Assembly (NCBI RefSeq): GCF_900314695.1
Contig: NZ_OMWD01000012.1
Coordinates: 1-64,000 of the forward strand
Direction: 5' to 3'
From: an uncultured Methanobrevibacter sp.
GTDB taxonomy: Archaea > Methanobacteriota > Methanobacteria > Methanobacteriales > Methanobacteriaceae
DNA: 64,000 nt
The stretch's first letter is position 1. Each line of letters starts with the position of its first letter. Positions 16,472 through 25,200 of this stretch are shown piece by piece. The notes beneath the pieces are model-generated. The model saw nothing but the letters and a program-made list of their open reading frames with translations, ran no database searches and was not told the DNA's origin. Position numbers and translations under genes: made by a program.

Positions 16472-17110
16472 TTTTTTAGAAACTTTTTTAAAGTTTCCTC
16501 TTTTAACAAGAACGGAAACTTTCTCTCCACGGCTAATGGTATTGTCCGGCTGTGGAATAACTAATTTTCCGTGTTGGTACGTAGCAATAATAATGTATTC
16601 TTTTGTTGGGGAAATGTCTTTAAAACGTTTTCCTATTATTTTATCGTTAGTTATTGTCATATCAAGGATTTCAGCATCTCCTTCCCCAAGTGTGATTAAT
16701 TCAGCAACATTTGGTCTTGTAACGATTTTTTGAAGATATCCTGCTGCTGTAATCTCTGGACTGATTACTTGGTCTATTCCAACTTCCTTAAATGCTTCTT
16801 CGTGATCAGGATTACTTACACGTGCGATTATATTTGGAACATCATATTTTCTAACGAGAATACATGAAAGTAAGTTTGCTTCATCATTTCCGGTTGTAGC
16901 AATAAAGAAATCAGCATCCTCAATATTACTTTCTTCAAGCAACTTGGAACTGGTTCCATTTCCACAAATAACCAATGCATCAAGCTCTGCTGCAACTTCG
17001 CTACATAATGACTCGTCACTTTCAATTAATGTAATGTCATATCCATCTTCAATTAATAAATTCGCAAGTGCAAGTCCAACACGACCTCCACCCATAATGA
17101 TTACATACAT
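16460..17110 (-). CDS. trkA: Potassium uptake regulator TrkA
   Basis: Cytoplasmic gating subunit (216 aa) of the Trk/Ktr potassium system. Residues 1-125 are the RCK_N Rossmann domain (MYVIIMGGGRVGLALANLL, acidic ribose-binding IESDESLC, VICGNGTSS, ATGNDEANLL). Residues 135-216 are the RCK_C domain (ITLGEGDAEILDMTI, GKRFKDISPTKEYIIIA). It has a single RCK unit, as in KtrA rather than the double E. coli TrkA. It follows trkH by 57 bases on the same strand and is its partner. Confidence 0.93.
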   Translation of the reverse strand: MYVIIMGGGRVGLALANLLIEDGYDITLIESDESLCSEVAAELDALVICGNGTSSKLLEESNIEDADFFIATTGNDEANLLSCILVRKYDVPNIIARVSNPDHEEAFKEVGIDQVISPEITAAGYLQKIVTRPNVAELITLGEGDAEILDMTITNDKIIGKRFKDISPTKEYIIIATYQHGKLVIPQPDNTISRGEKVSVLVKRGNFKKVSKKLEK

Positions 17111-17167
17111 TAAAATCGCCTCAATTATATTTTGATAATCAATATTTATTTTAGGACATTATAAATA

Positions 17168-18601
17168 TTATCTTTTGAAAATTTCAAAAAATGCTCTTAA
17201 TGTAATTAATACTGGATATATTTCCAACCTTCCGGTCCACATGTCGAACATGCTCACAATTTTTATTATTGGATTTAATGTGTGGTTGACTATTCCAAGG
17301 TCCAAACCGTTGTTACCTTGAAGGGACATTGCTGCAAATAAGCTTTTAAATGGGTCATAGCCATATAGACAGAACAAAGCCCATGTAAACATTATAAACA
17401 TCAGGTATAAAGTAATGTAATTTCCCGCTTGTGATATTGCCTTTTCAGGAATTTTGTGACCATTTAATTTAACCGCAACAACACGGCCTTCAGGGGATAA
17501 AATTTCTCTGATGTGCCTGTATATTCCCTTGAAAAATGTAATCATTCTCACAAGTTTTATTGCACCTACAGTGGATCCGTTTGATCCCCCAGTCAGCATC
17601 AAACACATTAAACAGATTATGACAAACGGTGGCCAACCTGCCATTTCAGCAGGCATTGCAACACTTGCACCGGTGGTTGTAATTGCTGAAACAACTGTAA
17701 ATAACAAATCTATCGGCACGATGTTTGAGATAAAGTAAAGTATTACAGTAACAAATGCTATTACTCCAATTATTACTTTGAATTGCAAGTCATGAATTAA
17801 TGATTTTCCTCTTGTTTTAATAACCTTATAATGCACTAAAAAGCTGGTAGCTCCTAAAATCATTAAAACAATTGAAATAAGGTATATTATATCATTTTGA
17901 TAGTAGCCCATATTGGCATTTTTTATGCTCATTCCGCCGGTTGAAATTATATGGAATGAATTGCAGATTGAATCAAAAAGAGGCATTCCGGCTAAAACGT
18001 ATAATATCACTCCAAAAACGGTATAAATTGCATAGATTTCCAATGTTTTTTGCAGTGTGGTTTTAATACTTGGTTTAATCCTTTCATCACGAGCTTCTGA
18101 TTGGTAAAGTTTTGATGAAACGGATCCTGGTTTTGTCAAAACACCAATCACCATAACAACAACTCCCAAACCTCCAATCCATTGTTCGAGAGCTCTAAAA
18201 AATAAGATACTATGAGGTAATATTTCGACATCTTCAAACATGGTTATTCCGGTACCGGTTAATGCGGACATGCTTTCAAAAACACCATCAACAATCGGTA
18301 TGTTTGTAGATAATGTAAAGACAATCCCTCCGATAATACTTGCCCACAACCATGCAAAGGATGAAATCATCATTCCATGTTTGAGCCGCATTTTTTTAGG
18401 TGTAGAATTTTCAAAATATTTTTTAAAAGCAACTCCTAAAGCAATAGAAATCGCTGCAGGTATTACAAAGCTAATGACATCAAATTCAAAGTATATTAAA
18501 TCGAATATTAACGGAACAAGGCACATTATTCCGATTCCTATCATAAGATACCCTGAATCCCTTGCAACAATTAACAAATCACTTTTAGTTATATACCTCA
18601 T
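17168..18601 (-). CDS. trkH: Potassium transporter TrkH
   Basis: Pore-forming subunit (477 aa) of the TrkH/KtrB family, with four membrane-pore-membrane repeats. The filter-like segments are visible: SALTGTGITMF, ICNSFHIISTGGMSIKN, SAITTTGASVAM and MSLQGNNGLDLGI. LTGGSNGSTVGAIKLVRM and the long first helices are also typical. It takes up K+ with gating by the TrkA encoded just downstream. It is divergent from the flippase-like gene with an 83-base spacer containing AT-rich promoter sequence. Confidence 0.93.
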   Translation of the reverse strand: MRYITKSDLLIVARDSGYLMIGIGIMCLVPLIFDLIYFEFDVISFVIPAAISIALGVAFKKYFENSTPKKMRLKHGMMISSFAWLWASIIGGIVFTLSTNIPIVDGVFESMSALTGTGITMFEDVEILPHSILFFRALEQWIGGLGVVVMVIGVLTKPGSVSSKLYQSEARDERIKPSIKTTLQKTLEIYAIYTVFGVILYVLAGMPLFDSICNSFHIISTGGMSIKNANMGYYQNDIIYLISIVLMILGATSFLVHYKVIKTRGKSLIHDLQFKVIIGVIAFVTVILYFISNIVPIDLLFTVVSAITTTGASVAMPAEMAGWPPFVIICLMCLMLTGGSNGSTVGAIKLVRMITFFKGIYRHIREILSPEGRVVAVKLNGHKIPEKAISQAGNYITLYLMFIMFTWALFCLYGYDPFKSLFAAMSLQGNNGLDLGIVNHTLNPIIKIVSMFDMWTGRLEIYPVLITLRAFFEIFKR

Positions 18602-18684
18602 TATTGTATTACTTTGAATAAATATCTATATAAATTTATAAGTAAGAAAAAAATTATAATTATAATAATAAGTAGGTAAAATTT

Positions 18685-19752
18685 ATGGACCGCAAAACTA
18701 TATTTTTATTGATATTTAGTGTAGCTATTTTACTCGTAATGTTGTGGTTTGTTGGTATTGACCAAGTTATCGATGCTTTAAAAATGGCAAATCCACTTAT
18801 CATAGCGTTAGCTATTCTAACTCAGGTTTTTACTTATTTTCTATATACTTTGCGTTGGCAAATTCTTAATAAGCTCACTGATAAGGATGTTTCAATTAAA
18901 GAATTGCTTCCGATGGTGCTTGTTGGTCTTGCAGTAAATAACATTACTCCGTCTGGACGTGGTGGTGGAGAGCCTGTAAGGGCATATGTTCTTGCTAAAC
19001 GTAAGGACTATCAGTTTGAAGAGACATTTGCAACTGTTGTGGCCGATAGGGCGTTGGATACATTTCCATTTGTTGTATTGGCAGCCATTACAATTGCCGC
19101 AATGGCATTGTATTTTAATTTTGATACATGGTTGCTTGTTGTAATGGTTTTGGCAGTTATTGCAATTGTTATTGTTTTGATGGTCATCATTTACATGTGT
19201 ATTAATCCTGGTTTTGGTCAAAGAGTTGATGGATGGATTATTGGTCTTGTTAGAAGATTTTATAAGAAAAATTCTGAAGAATTGGAGCAAAAGATACATG
19301 ATGCAATTTTAGGATTCCAGGACACAATGAAATTATTGATTTCAAATAGAAAGGTCATGTATTATACTATCCCATTGTCTTTTGTAATTTGGATTTTTGA
19401 AATTATCAGGGTTTATTTGGTATTCATGTCATTTGGAGCCAATGTAAGTCTTATTACTATTGGTGAAGTATTCATTGTCGCATCATTGGTAGGTATGATT
19501 CCACTTCTTCCAGGTGGTTTGGGAGCTATTGATGGGGTGATGATTATTTTCTACTCTGCTGCAGGTATTTCATCTTCAGTAAGTGCTGCAGCAACTGTTG
19601 TTGAAAGGTTAATTTCCTTTTGGATGGCTACAATTATCGGTTTGGTAATATTGCCTTATTATGGTTCATCAGTATTAGATAAGGTGTCAGCATCATCATC
19701 TGGTGAAATTGAAGAATCAATAAATGAGGAAACGGACGATATTGATAAATAA
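18685..19752 (+). CDS. UPF0104/LPG-synthase-type membrane protein
   Basis: Integral membrane protein (355 aa) of the lysylphosphatidylglycerol synthase transmembrane-domain family, with about eight helices. Family motifs: YTLRWQILN, NITPSGRGGGEPVRAYVLAKR, ATVVADRALDTFPF, and the late LPGGLGAIDGVMI followed by VVERLISFW. Relatives include the flippase-like part of AglD and MprF. A role in moving lipid-linked intermediates across the membrane is inferred. The acidic, Ser-rich cytoplasmic tail is short. Transcribed alone, divergent from trkH. Confidence 0.87.
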   Translation: MDRKTIFLLIFSVAILLVMLWFVGIDQVIDALKMANPLIIALAILTQVFTYFLYTLRWQILNKLTDKDVSIKELLPMVLVGLAVNNITPSGRGGGEPVRAYVLAKRKDYQFEETFATVVADRALDTFPFVVLAAITIAAMALYFNFDTWLLVVMVLAVIAIVIVLMVIIYMCINPGFGQRVDGWIIGLVRRFYKKNSEELEQKIHDAILGFQDTMKLLISNRKVMYYTIPLSFVIWIFEIIRVYLVFMSFGANVSLITIGEVFIVASLVGMIPLLPGGLGAIDGVMIIFYSAAGISSSVSAAATVVERLISFWMATIIGLVILPYYGSSVLDKVSASSSGEIEESINEETDDIDK

Positions 19753-19922
19753 TTCATATATTTTCACACTTTTTTTGTTTAATTGGAATGTAATTTTCAA
19801 ATAGAAAACTTTATTTTAATAATAAAATATATCTTTAAATGTTGTAGGAAATTAGTTTAATTTATAATTTTTTTTAAATTATTTTTTTTAATCTAATTTT
19901 CAACGAACTTAATGGTGAAAAA

Positions 19923-20775
19923 ATGGAAATTAATGGCGTAAATATACAAGATACCTTTGCTGAAGGTTTCGGAATTAAAGTATCTAGATTAATTATTACT
20001 GCAGCTACTAAACATTTAGCTAAAATTGCAGCTACTGAAGCTACTGGATTTGCTACTTCAGTTATAGGATGTCCTGCAGAAGCAGGTATCGACCAATATG
20101 TTCCTCCAACTGAATCTCCGGATGGAAGACCTGGTTATGCAATTATGATTTGTCACATGTCTAAAAAATCTTTAGGCGGACAAATTATGGACAGAATCGG
20201 ACAATGTGTTTTAACTGCTCCTACTGCAGCAGCATTCAACGCTCTTGAAAGTGAAGAATCCTTCCCAACAGGAAAACAACTCAAATTCTTCGGTGACGGA
20301 AATGCACGTTATTCCTATCATGTCTGGTGAATTCTTAGTAGAAGATGAAATGGGATGGAAAGATGGAGTAGCTGGTGGAAACTTCTTCATTATGGCTGAT
20401 AGTCAAATGGCTTCAATCGTTGCTGCTGAAGCTGCTGTTGATGCTATTCACGCAGTTGCAGGTGTAATTACTCCTTTCTCCGGAGGTATGGTTGCTTCTG
20501 GTTCTAAAACTGGTTCCAAATACTCTTTCATGAGTGCATCTACCAACGAAAAAGAATGTGTAACCTTAAAAGATCAAGTAGATACTGAATTACCAGAAAA
20601 CGTATTCGGAAACATGGAAATCGTTATTGATGGTGTAGACGAAGAATCAGTTAAAGCTGCTATGAAAGCAGGTATTGAAGCTGCTTGTCAAGTTCCTGGT
20701 GTTATCGAAATCGGTGCTGGTAACTACGGTGGAAACTTAGGTCCTTACCAAATTCACTTACAAGACTTATTCTAG
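19923..20775 (+). pseudogene. ftr: Formylmethanofuran:H4MPT formyltransferase, frame broken
   Basis: Ftr moves the formyl group from formylmethanofuran to tetrahydromethanopterin, the second step of CO2 reduction to methane. The first frame (from ATG 19923) gives MEINGVNIQDTFAEGFGIKV, ATEATGFATSVIGCPAEAGID and GQCVLTAPTAAAFNAL up to KFFGDG. The second frame (to 20775) resumes at MHVIPIMSGEFLVEDEMGW and ends GNYGGNLGPYQIHLQDLF. Around 20297 about nine or ten codons that other Ftr proteins have between these points are missing, and the frame shifts. Both parts are highly conserved and rich in the codons of strongly expressed genes, so the lesion is recent or an assembly error. GGTGAAAAA ribosome site precedes the ATG. 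Confidence 0.9.
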
Positions 20776-20800
20776 AGAGATTAACTCTCTTTTCTTTTTT
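20774..20800 (+). terminator. Hairpin plus T-run after ftr
   Basis: AGAGAG-ATTAA-CTCTCT (20774-20790) is followed directly by a long T-rich run. It overlaps the ftr stop codon and would end ftr transcripts. Confidence 0.75.
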
Positions 20801-20961
20801 TTATTTTAATTCTTTTGATTGATGGCAATAATGTTTGATTTCAAATTGAATTTGTTATTGTTCTATTCTTATTGGTTCTTTTTTTTTAAGTATAAGTGGT
20901 CTATCAGCTTTGACTATTATATCTAAAATGTAAGTAAAATTGCTGTAAAAGATTATAGGTA

Positions 20962-22095
20962 TTATTTCTCTAATTCTTTTTTTGTTATTTTGGCAATTTC
21001 TTTGTCGGATAAATTTTTTCCAATAATTTCTTCTTTTTTTTCCAGGTCTTTTATCAATAATTCTAATGCTGTATTGTCCGGACCTGAAATAACATGTGAA
21101 TGAAGGTTATTGACCATCGTGTAGAGGTTATCTAAAGATTTTTTAGCATCAGGATGGCTTTTTAAGTAATCTCTAAAATTTTTACCGTCTTGCAGGTCTT
21201 TTGTTATAATTCTGCGTCTGAGTGGTGTTTCAATTCCTGGAATGTGGTAATCAATGTTTTCTAGAGTGCAGTTGTGTTTGCTTATGACTTCAAATTCGTC
21301 ATAGATTTCATCTGATGTGTGTCTGACTGTTAACCTTAAACTATGTGGTTTTGCTGATTGATAATATAGGTCTTTTCCACCAACTATTTCTGGTGAAACA
21401 ATTTTGTTTGCTCCTGCTCTTTTAAGTCGGGATTTATTTTCAAGTTTACTGCATCTTGATACAATCCATGCATCAGGATTGGTTTCTCTGACTGTTAAAA
21501 CAATAAATAAATTTGTCACATCATTTCCAATACTGATAATTACACTTTGGCATTTTTCGCCAGCTAATTTTGCAATTAAATTATTTTCAGTTGCATCTTC
21601 ATTAATGACGACAACAGAATTACTTTCTTCAATATTGGCACTATTCTCTTCGTTTTTTTCAATTAGGATTACATTCTGATTTCTTTGTATAAGTTCTTCA
21701 AGAACTACTTTTCCAACTCTACCATATCCACAAAGGATGTAGTATTCATCCATTTTATCAATTGCATTCATTTTTCGAACTCCCTTCGAATATTTCCCCA
21801 CTTTTTCCTGAAAATTTGTTAAGATAACGTTAAATACATATGCGAGTAATACTACTCCACCTAATGCCAATGTTGTTGCAAATAGTTTTTCAATACCTGT
21901 ATCTGGTATGTAATCTCCATATCCTACAGTTGTCATTGTAATGACCGCATAATAGATGGAATCAATTGGACCCAGACCCAATATGATGTATGAACCGATA
22001 ATTCCATAGGCGAATAATAGTGCTATTAATGCCACGCCTGTAGCGGCATATCGTGTAGGCAATTTTGTCAAAATTTTTCGTGTGATTTTTCTCAT
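20962..22095 (-). CDS. Potassium channel with RCK domain
   Basis: Two-helix K+ channel (377 aa). Helix 1 is VALIALLFAYGIIGSYIILG, the selectivity filter is TVGYGD (residues 56-61), and helix 2 is KLFATTLALGGVVLLAYVFNVIL. A cytoplasmic RCK_N domain follows (YILCGYGRVGKVVLEEL, EKNEENSANI, VINEDATENNLI). The last 130 residues are an RCK_C-like and coiled region. This is the MthK/Kch architecture, gated by ligand binding to the RCK ring. Together with trkH-trkA it gives the region a potassium theme. Start ATG at 22095. Confidence 0.92.
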   Translation of the reverse strand: MRKITRKILTKLPTRYAATGVALIALLFAYGIIGSYIILGLGPIDSIYYAVITMTTVGYGDYIPDTGIEKLFATTLALGGVVLLAYVFNVILTNFQEKVGKYSKGVRKMNAIDKMDEYYILCGYGRVGKVVLEELIQRNQNVILIEKNEENSANIEESNSVVVINEDATENNLIAKLAGEKCQSVIISIGNDVTNLFIVLTVRETNPDAWIVSRCSKLENKSRLKRAGANKIVSPEIVGGKDLYYQSAKPHSLRLTVRHTSDEIYDEFEVISKHNCTLENIDYHIPGIETPLRRRIITKDLQDGKNFRDYLKSHPDAKKSLDNLYTMVNNLHSHVISGPDNTALELLIKDLEKKEEIIGKNLSDKEIAKITKKELEK

Positions 22096-22164
22096 ATGCT
22101 TTTTCCTTATATTTAAGATAATTATATTTATATCCGATACTTATATTTAATTTAAGGTGATTAT

Positions 22165-23706
22165 TTGCATCCGATTGATATGATGGTTACAGACTATAAT
22201 TGTGAATATTTGGGATTATCAAGGTTATGCTTGATGGAATCTGCGGGAAAATCTCTTGCTGAAGAGGTTGGTAAAATTGCAGTTTATACTTTTGCCAAGC
22301 CTGTAAAAGTTGTTATTTTCACAGGTTCTGGTGGAAATGGTGGTGATGGATTTGTTGCAGCACGTTACTTATTAAACAGAGGGTATGATGTTGATATTTA
22401 TATGCTGAAAGAAAATATTCGTTCTGATGATGCAAAAACTAATCTGGAAATTTTAGAAAATATGAAACCTCGTTTGTCACGTTTAAACATTTATAATTTA
22501 AAAACTCTTGAAGATATCAATTCATGCGAAGTAGCTCAAAGCAAAGATTCGGAATTCGTTATTGTGGATGGACTTTTAGGAACTGGAATCCATGGAAAAT
22601 TGCAAACAAATATCAAAAGGGCAATTGAAATTATTAATGAATCCAATGGAATTACAATAAGTGTTGATGTGCCTTCTGGAATGGATCCTTTAACTGGTGA
22701 AATAAATGATTTGGCAGTGGTTCCGGATTATACAATAAGTTTTCATAAAATTAAAACTGGTGTAAGGGATGCCGATGAAGAACTTGTTGGGGGTCTTGTA
22801 ACTGCAGATATTGGAATTCCGTTCGAAGCAGAATATTTCGTTAATTATGGTGATTTTTTAAGGCTAAAAAATCGTGATTCATCATCTCATAAAGGTAATA
22901 ATGGTCGTTTGCTTGTAATTGGTGGAAGTAAAGATTATTCCGGTGCTCCGGCTATTGCAGGAATGGCTGCAATTGGGGCTGGAGCCGATTTGGTTTATGT
23001 TGCTTCCCCTCAAAATGCTGCTGAAGCCATTAAATCAACCTCTCCAGATTTGATTGTGAAATCATTGGAAGGTGATAAATTATCTTTAAAACACTCTGAT
23101 GAGATTTTATCTCTTGTTGATAATGTAGATTCGGTTTTAATTGGTCCGGGTGCAGGTATTGATGAGGATACTTCAAAGTTATTCAATATTTTGGTTACAA
23201 AAATTAAAAAACCGATTGTTTTAGATGCTGATGCGTTAAAACAGGTTGAATTGTCATTAATTAAAAATCGTGAAGATATAATTTTAACACCTCATATTTT
23301 TGAGTTCAAATCATTTTTTAAAGTTGAGAATGATTTAAAATTGGATATTGATTCATATGACTTTTCTAAAGTTGATGAGAATATTGCCGAATTCCAAAAG
23401 ATTATCCGGCAAATTAAAGGAACTGTTGTTGTTAAGGGAAAATATGACTTGATATTGTCTGGCAACAAGTTTAAAATCAATAAAAGTGGTAATGCTGGAA
23501 TGACTGTTGGTGGAACTGGTGATGCTTTGGCGGGTATTTCTGCCAGTTTATTATCTCAGGGATTATCTTCTTTTGACTCGGCCAGTTTGGCAACATTTAT
23601 CAATGGTCTTGCAGGTGATGAAGCGTATAATATTAAAGGTAATGGATTTTCAGCTACTGATTTGGTTTCATACATAGGCAGTGTGATAAAAAATGGATTA
23701 TGTTAA
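22165..23706 (+). CDS. nnr: Bifunctional NAD(P)H-hydrate epimerase/dehydratase
   Basis: Repairs hydrated NADH and NADPH (513 aa). The N-terminal epimerase (YjeF_N, residues 1-215) has MESAGKSLAEEV, FTGSGGNGGDGFVAARYLL and VDGLLGTGIHG, with SVDVPSGMDP. The C-terminal ADP/ATP-dependent dehydratase (residues about 235-513) has HKGNNGRLLVIGGSKDYSGA, GAGADLVYVASP, LIGPGAGID, VLDADALK and NAGMTVGGTGDALAGI. The start is a TTG at 22165, set by the AAGGTGA ribosome site 4 bases before it. Its stop overlaps the start of sfsA by 14 bases, so the two are coupled. Confidence 0.95.
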   Translation: MHPIDMMVTDYNCEYLGLSRLCLMESAGKSLAEEVGKIAVYTFAKPVKVVIFTGSGGNGGDGFVAARYLLNRGYDVDIYMLKENIRSDDAKTNLEILENMKPRLSRLNIYNLKTLEDINSCEVAQSKDSEFVIVDGLLGTGIHGKLQTNIKRAIEIINESNGITISVDVPSGMDPLTGEINDLAVVPDYTISFHKIKTGVRDADEELVGGLVTADIGIPFEAEYFVNYGDFLRLKNRDSSSHKGNNGRLLVIGGSKDYSGAPAIAGMAAIGAGADLVYVASPQNAAEAIKSTSPDLIVKSLEGDKLSLKHSDEILSLVDNVDSVLIGPGAGIDEDTSKLFNILVTKIKKPIVLDADALKQVELSLIKNREDIILTPHIFEFKSFFKVENDLKLDIDSYDFSKVDENIAEFQKIIRQIKGTVVVKGKYDLILSGNKFKINKSGNAGMTVGGTGDALAGISASLLSQGLSSFDSASLATFINGLAGDEAYNIKGNGFSATDLVSYIGSVIKNGLC

Positions 23707-24409
23707 GGGAATTTTTAAAGCAAGGCCAAATAGATTCATAGCAGAAGTTGAGGTTGATGGCAATTTGGAAATTGCTCATGTCCCAAATACTGGCAGATGT
23801 AAGGAACTTCTAGTTAAAAATGCTATAGTTTGGCTTAAGCCGTCTGATAATCCAAACAGAAAAACAAAATTCTCACTTCATTTTGTAGAAAATAAGGGTG
23901 TGTTGGTATCACTTTACTCACAGCAAGCTAACAGTATTGTGTATGATGCTGTTGTTGAAGGTAAAATAAAGGAACTTTTAGGTTATAATCATCATCAAAG
24001 AGAAAAAAGTGTAGACAATTCAAGGATAGATATATACTTGGAAAATTCAAATGGTGATTCCTGCTTTGTAGAAGTGAAAGGGGTTACTCTAATCATTGAT
24101 GGTGAAGCGAGATTTCCGGACGCTCCAACTGAAAGGGGTGCAAAACACCTTAAGGAATTAATTAAACTTAAAAAAGAAGGAAATCGCTGTTGTGTGTTTT
24201 TCTTGATTCAACATCCTGCAGGTGAATTTTTCAGACCGAACTGGGAAAATGATCCTATATTTAGTCAGACATTAAACGAAGCATATGCTGAAGGTGTTGA
24301 AATTCTTGTTTATAGGTGTGATAATCAGTTAAGCGGTATTGAATTAATTCTCGAGCCTTTAGATTTTGATTTGGGAAAAAGTTTCACCAATCGCATCGTT
24401 GATAACTAA
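23693..24409 (+). CDS. sfsA: SfsA family protein
   Basis: Member of the SfsA family (238 aa), named for sugar fermentation stimulation in E. coli and reported to have nuclease-like folds (OB plus PD-(D/E)xK). Motifs: FIAEVEVDGNLEIAHVPNTGRC, the nuclease-like SRIDIYLENSNGDSCFVEVKGVTL and RFPDAPTERGAKHLKEL. The end reads RPNWENDPIFSQTL. It overlaps nnr upstream and, tail to tail, the sir2 gene by 51 bases downstream. Biological role in archaea unknown. Confidence 0.93.
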   Translation: MDYVKGIFKARPNRFIAEVEVDGNLEIAHVPNTGRCKELLVKNAIVWLKPSDNPNRKTKFSLHFVENKGVLVSLYSQQANSIVYDAVVEGKIKELLGYNHHQREKSVDNSRIDIYLENSNGDSCFVEVKGVTLIIDGEARFPDAPTERGAKHLKELIKLKKEGNRCCVFFLIQHPAGEFFRPNWENDPIFSQTLNEAYAEGVEILVYRCDNQLSGIELILEPLDFDLGKSFTNRIVDN

Positions 24410-25084
24410 TGTTGCAAGGTTATCGTATGGTGTTTCGCTTTTATTAATCAAAACTAAATTTTTTCCATTAAAATAATTAATCAATCCTGCTGCGGGGTAT
24501 ACGACAAGTGATGTTCCGCCAATGATTAATGTTTCTGCATTTTGTATGTAATCGATTGCAAAACTTAAAACCGCATTGTTTAAGGGTTCTTCATATAATA
24601 CGACATCTGGTTTAACAATTCCACCACATTCGCATCTTGGAATTCCTTCACTTTCTAAAATATGATTTAATCCATATTCTTTTCCGCAAATTTGACAGTA
24701 ATTTCTTTCGATACTTCCATGCAATTCTAAAACATTTTTGCTTCCTGCTTTTTGATGAAGCCCATCAATGTTTTGGGTAATGACTGCCTTTAATTTGCCT
24801 TTTTTCTCCAATTCTGATAGTTTTAAATGTGCAGGATTCGGATTTGCATCTTTGAAGATGAGATTGTCCTTATAATAATTAAAGAATTCCTCTGTATGAT
24901 CCATATAATAGGTATGTGAAACTAAATTTTCTGGTGTGTCTCCATATTTTTCAAGGCTTTTAAAAATGCCGCTTTCTGACCTGAAATCAGGTATTCCGCT
25001 TTCTGTAGAAACACCTGCTCCTCCGAAAAACACTATATTTTCCGATAAGTCAATAATTTCTTGCAATTGTTTGATTTTAGACAT
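24359..25084 (-). CDS. NAD-dependent protein deacylase, Sir2 family
   Basis: Sirtuin (241 aa) that removes acyl groups from lysines using NAD+; archaeal substrates include Alba. Motifs: FFGGAGVSTESGIPDFRS (NAD binding), ITQNIDGLHQKAG, the active-site LHGS with a C4 zinc finger (CQIC and CECG), GGTSLVVYPAAGLI, and LINKSETP for ribose binding. Full length. Its 3' end overlaps that of the converging sfsA. Start ATG at 25084. Confidence 0.95.
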   Translation of the reverse strand: MSKIKQLQEIIDLSENIVFFGGAGVSTESGIPDFRSESGIFKSLEKYGDTPENLVSHTYYMDHTEEFFNYYKDNLIFKDANPNPAHLKLSELEKKGKLKAVITQNIDGLHQKAGSKNVLELHGSIERNYCQICGKEYGLNHILESEGIPRCECGGIVKPDVVLYEEPLNNAVLSFAIDYIQNAETLIIGGTSLVVYPAAGLINYFNGKNLVLINKSETPYDNLATLVINDAIGETFSQIKI

Positions 25085-25200
25085 GATATTGTGTATATTG
25101 TTGATGCATATTATTCTTTTGTATGAAGGAATGTCTTTAAAAAAAGTATATTAACATCTAAAATAGATACTTAAATAATCATCTAGGGAGGTTAAACTAA

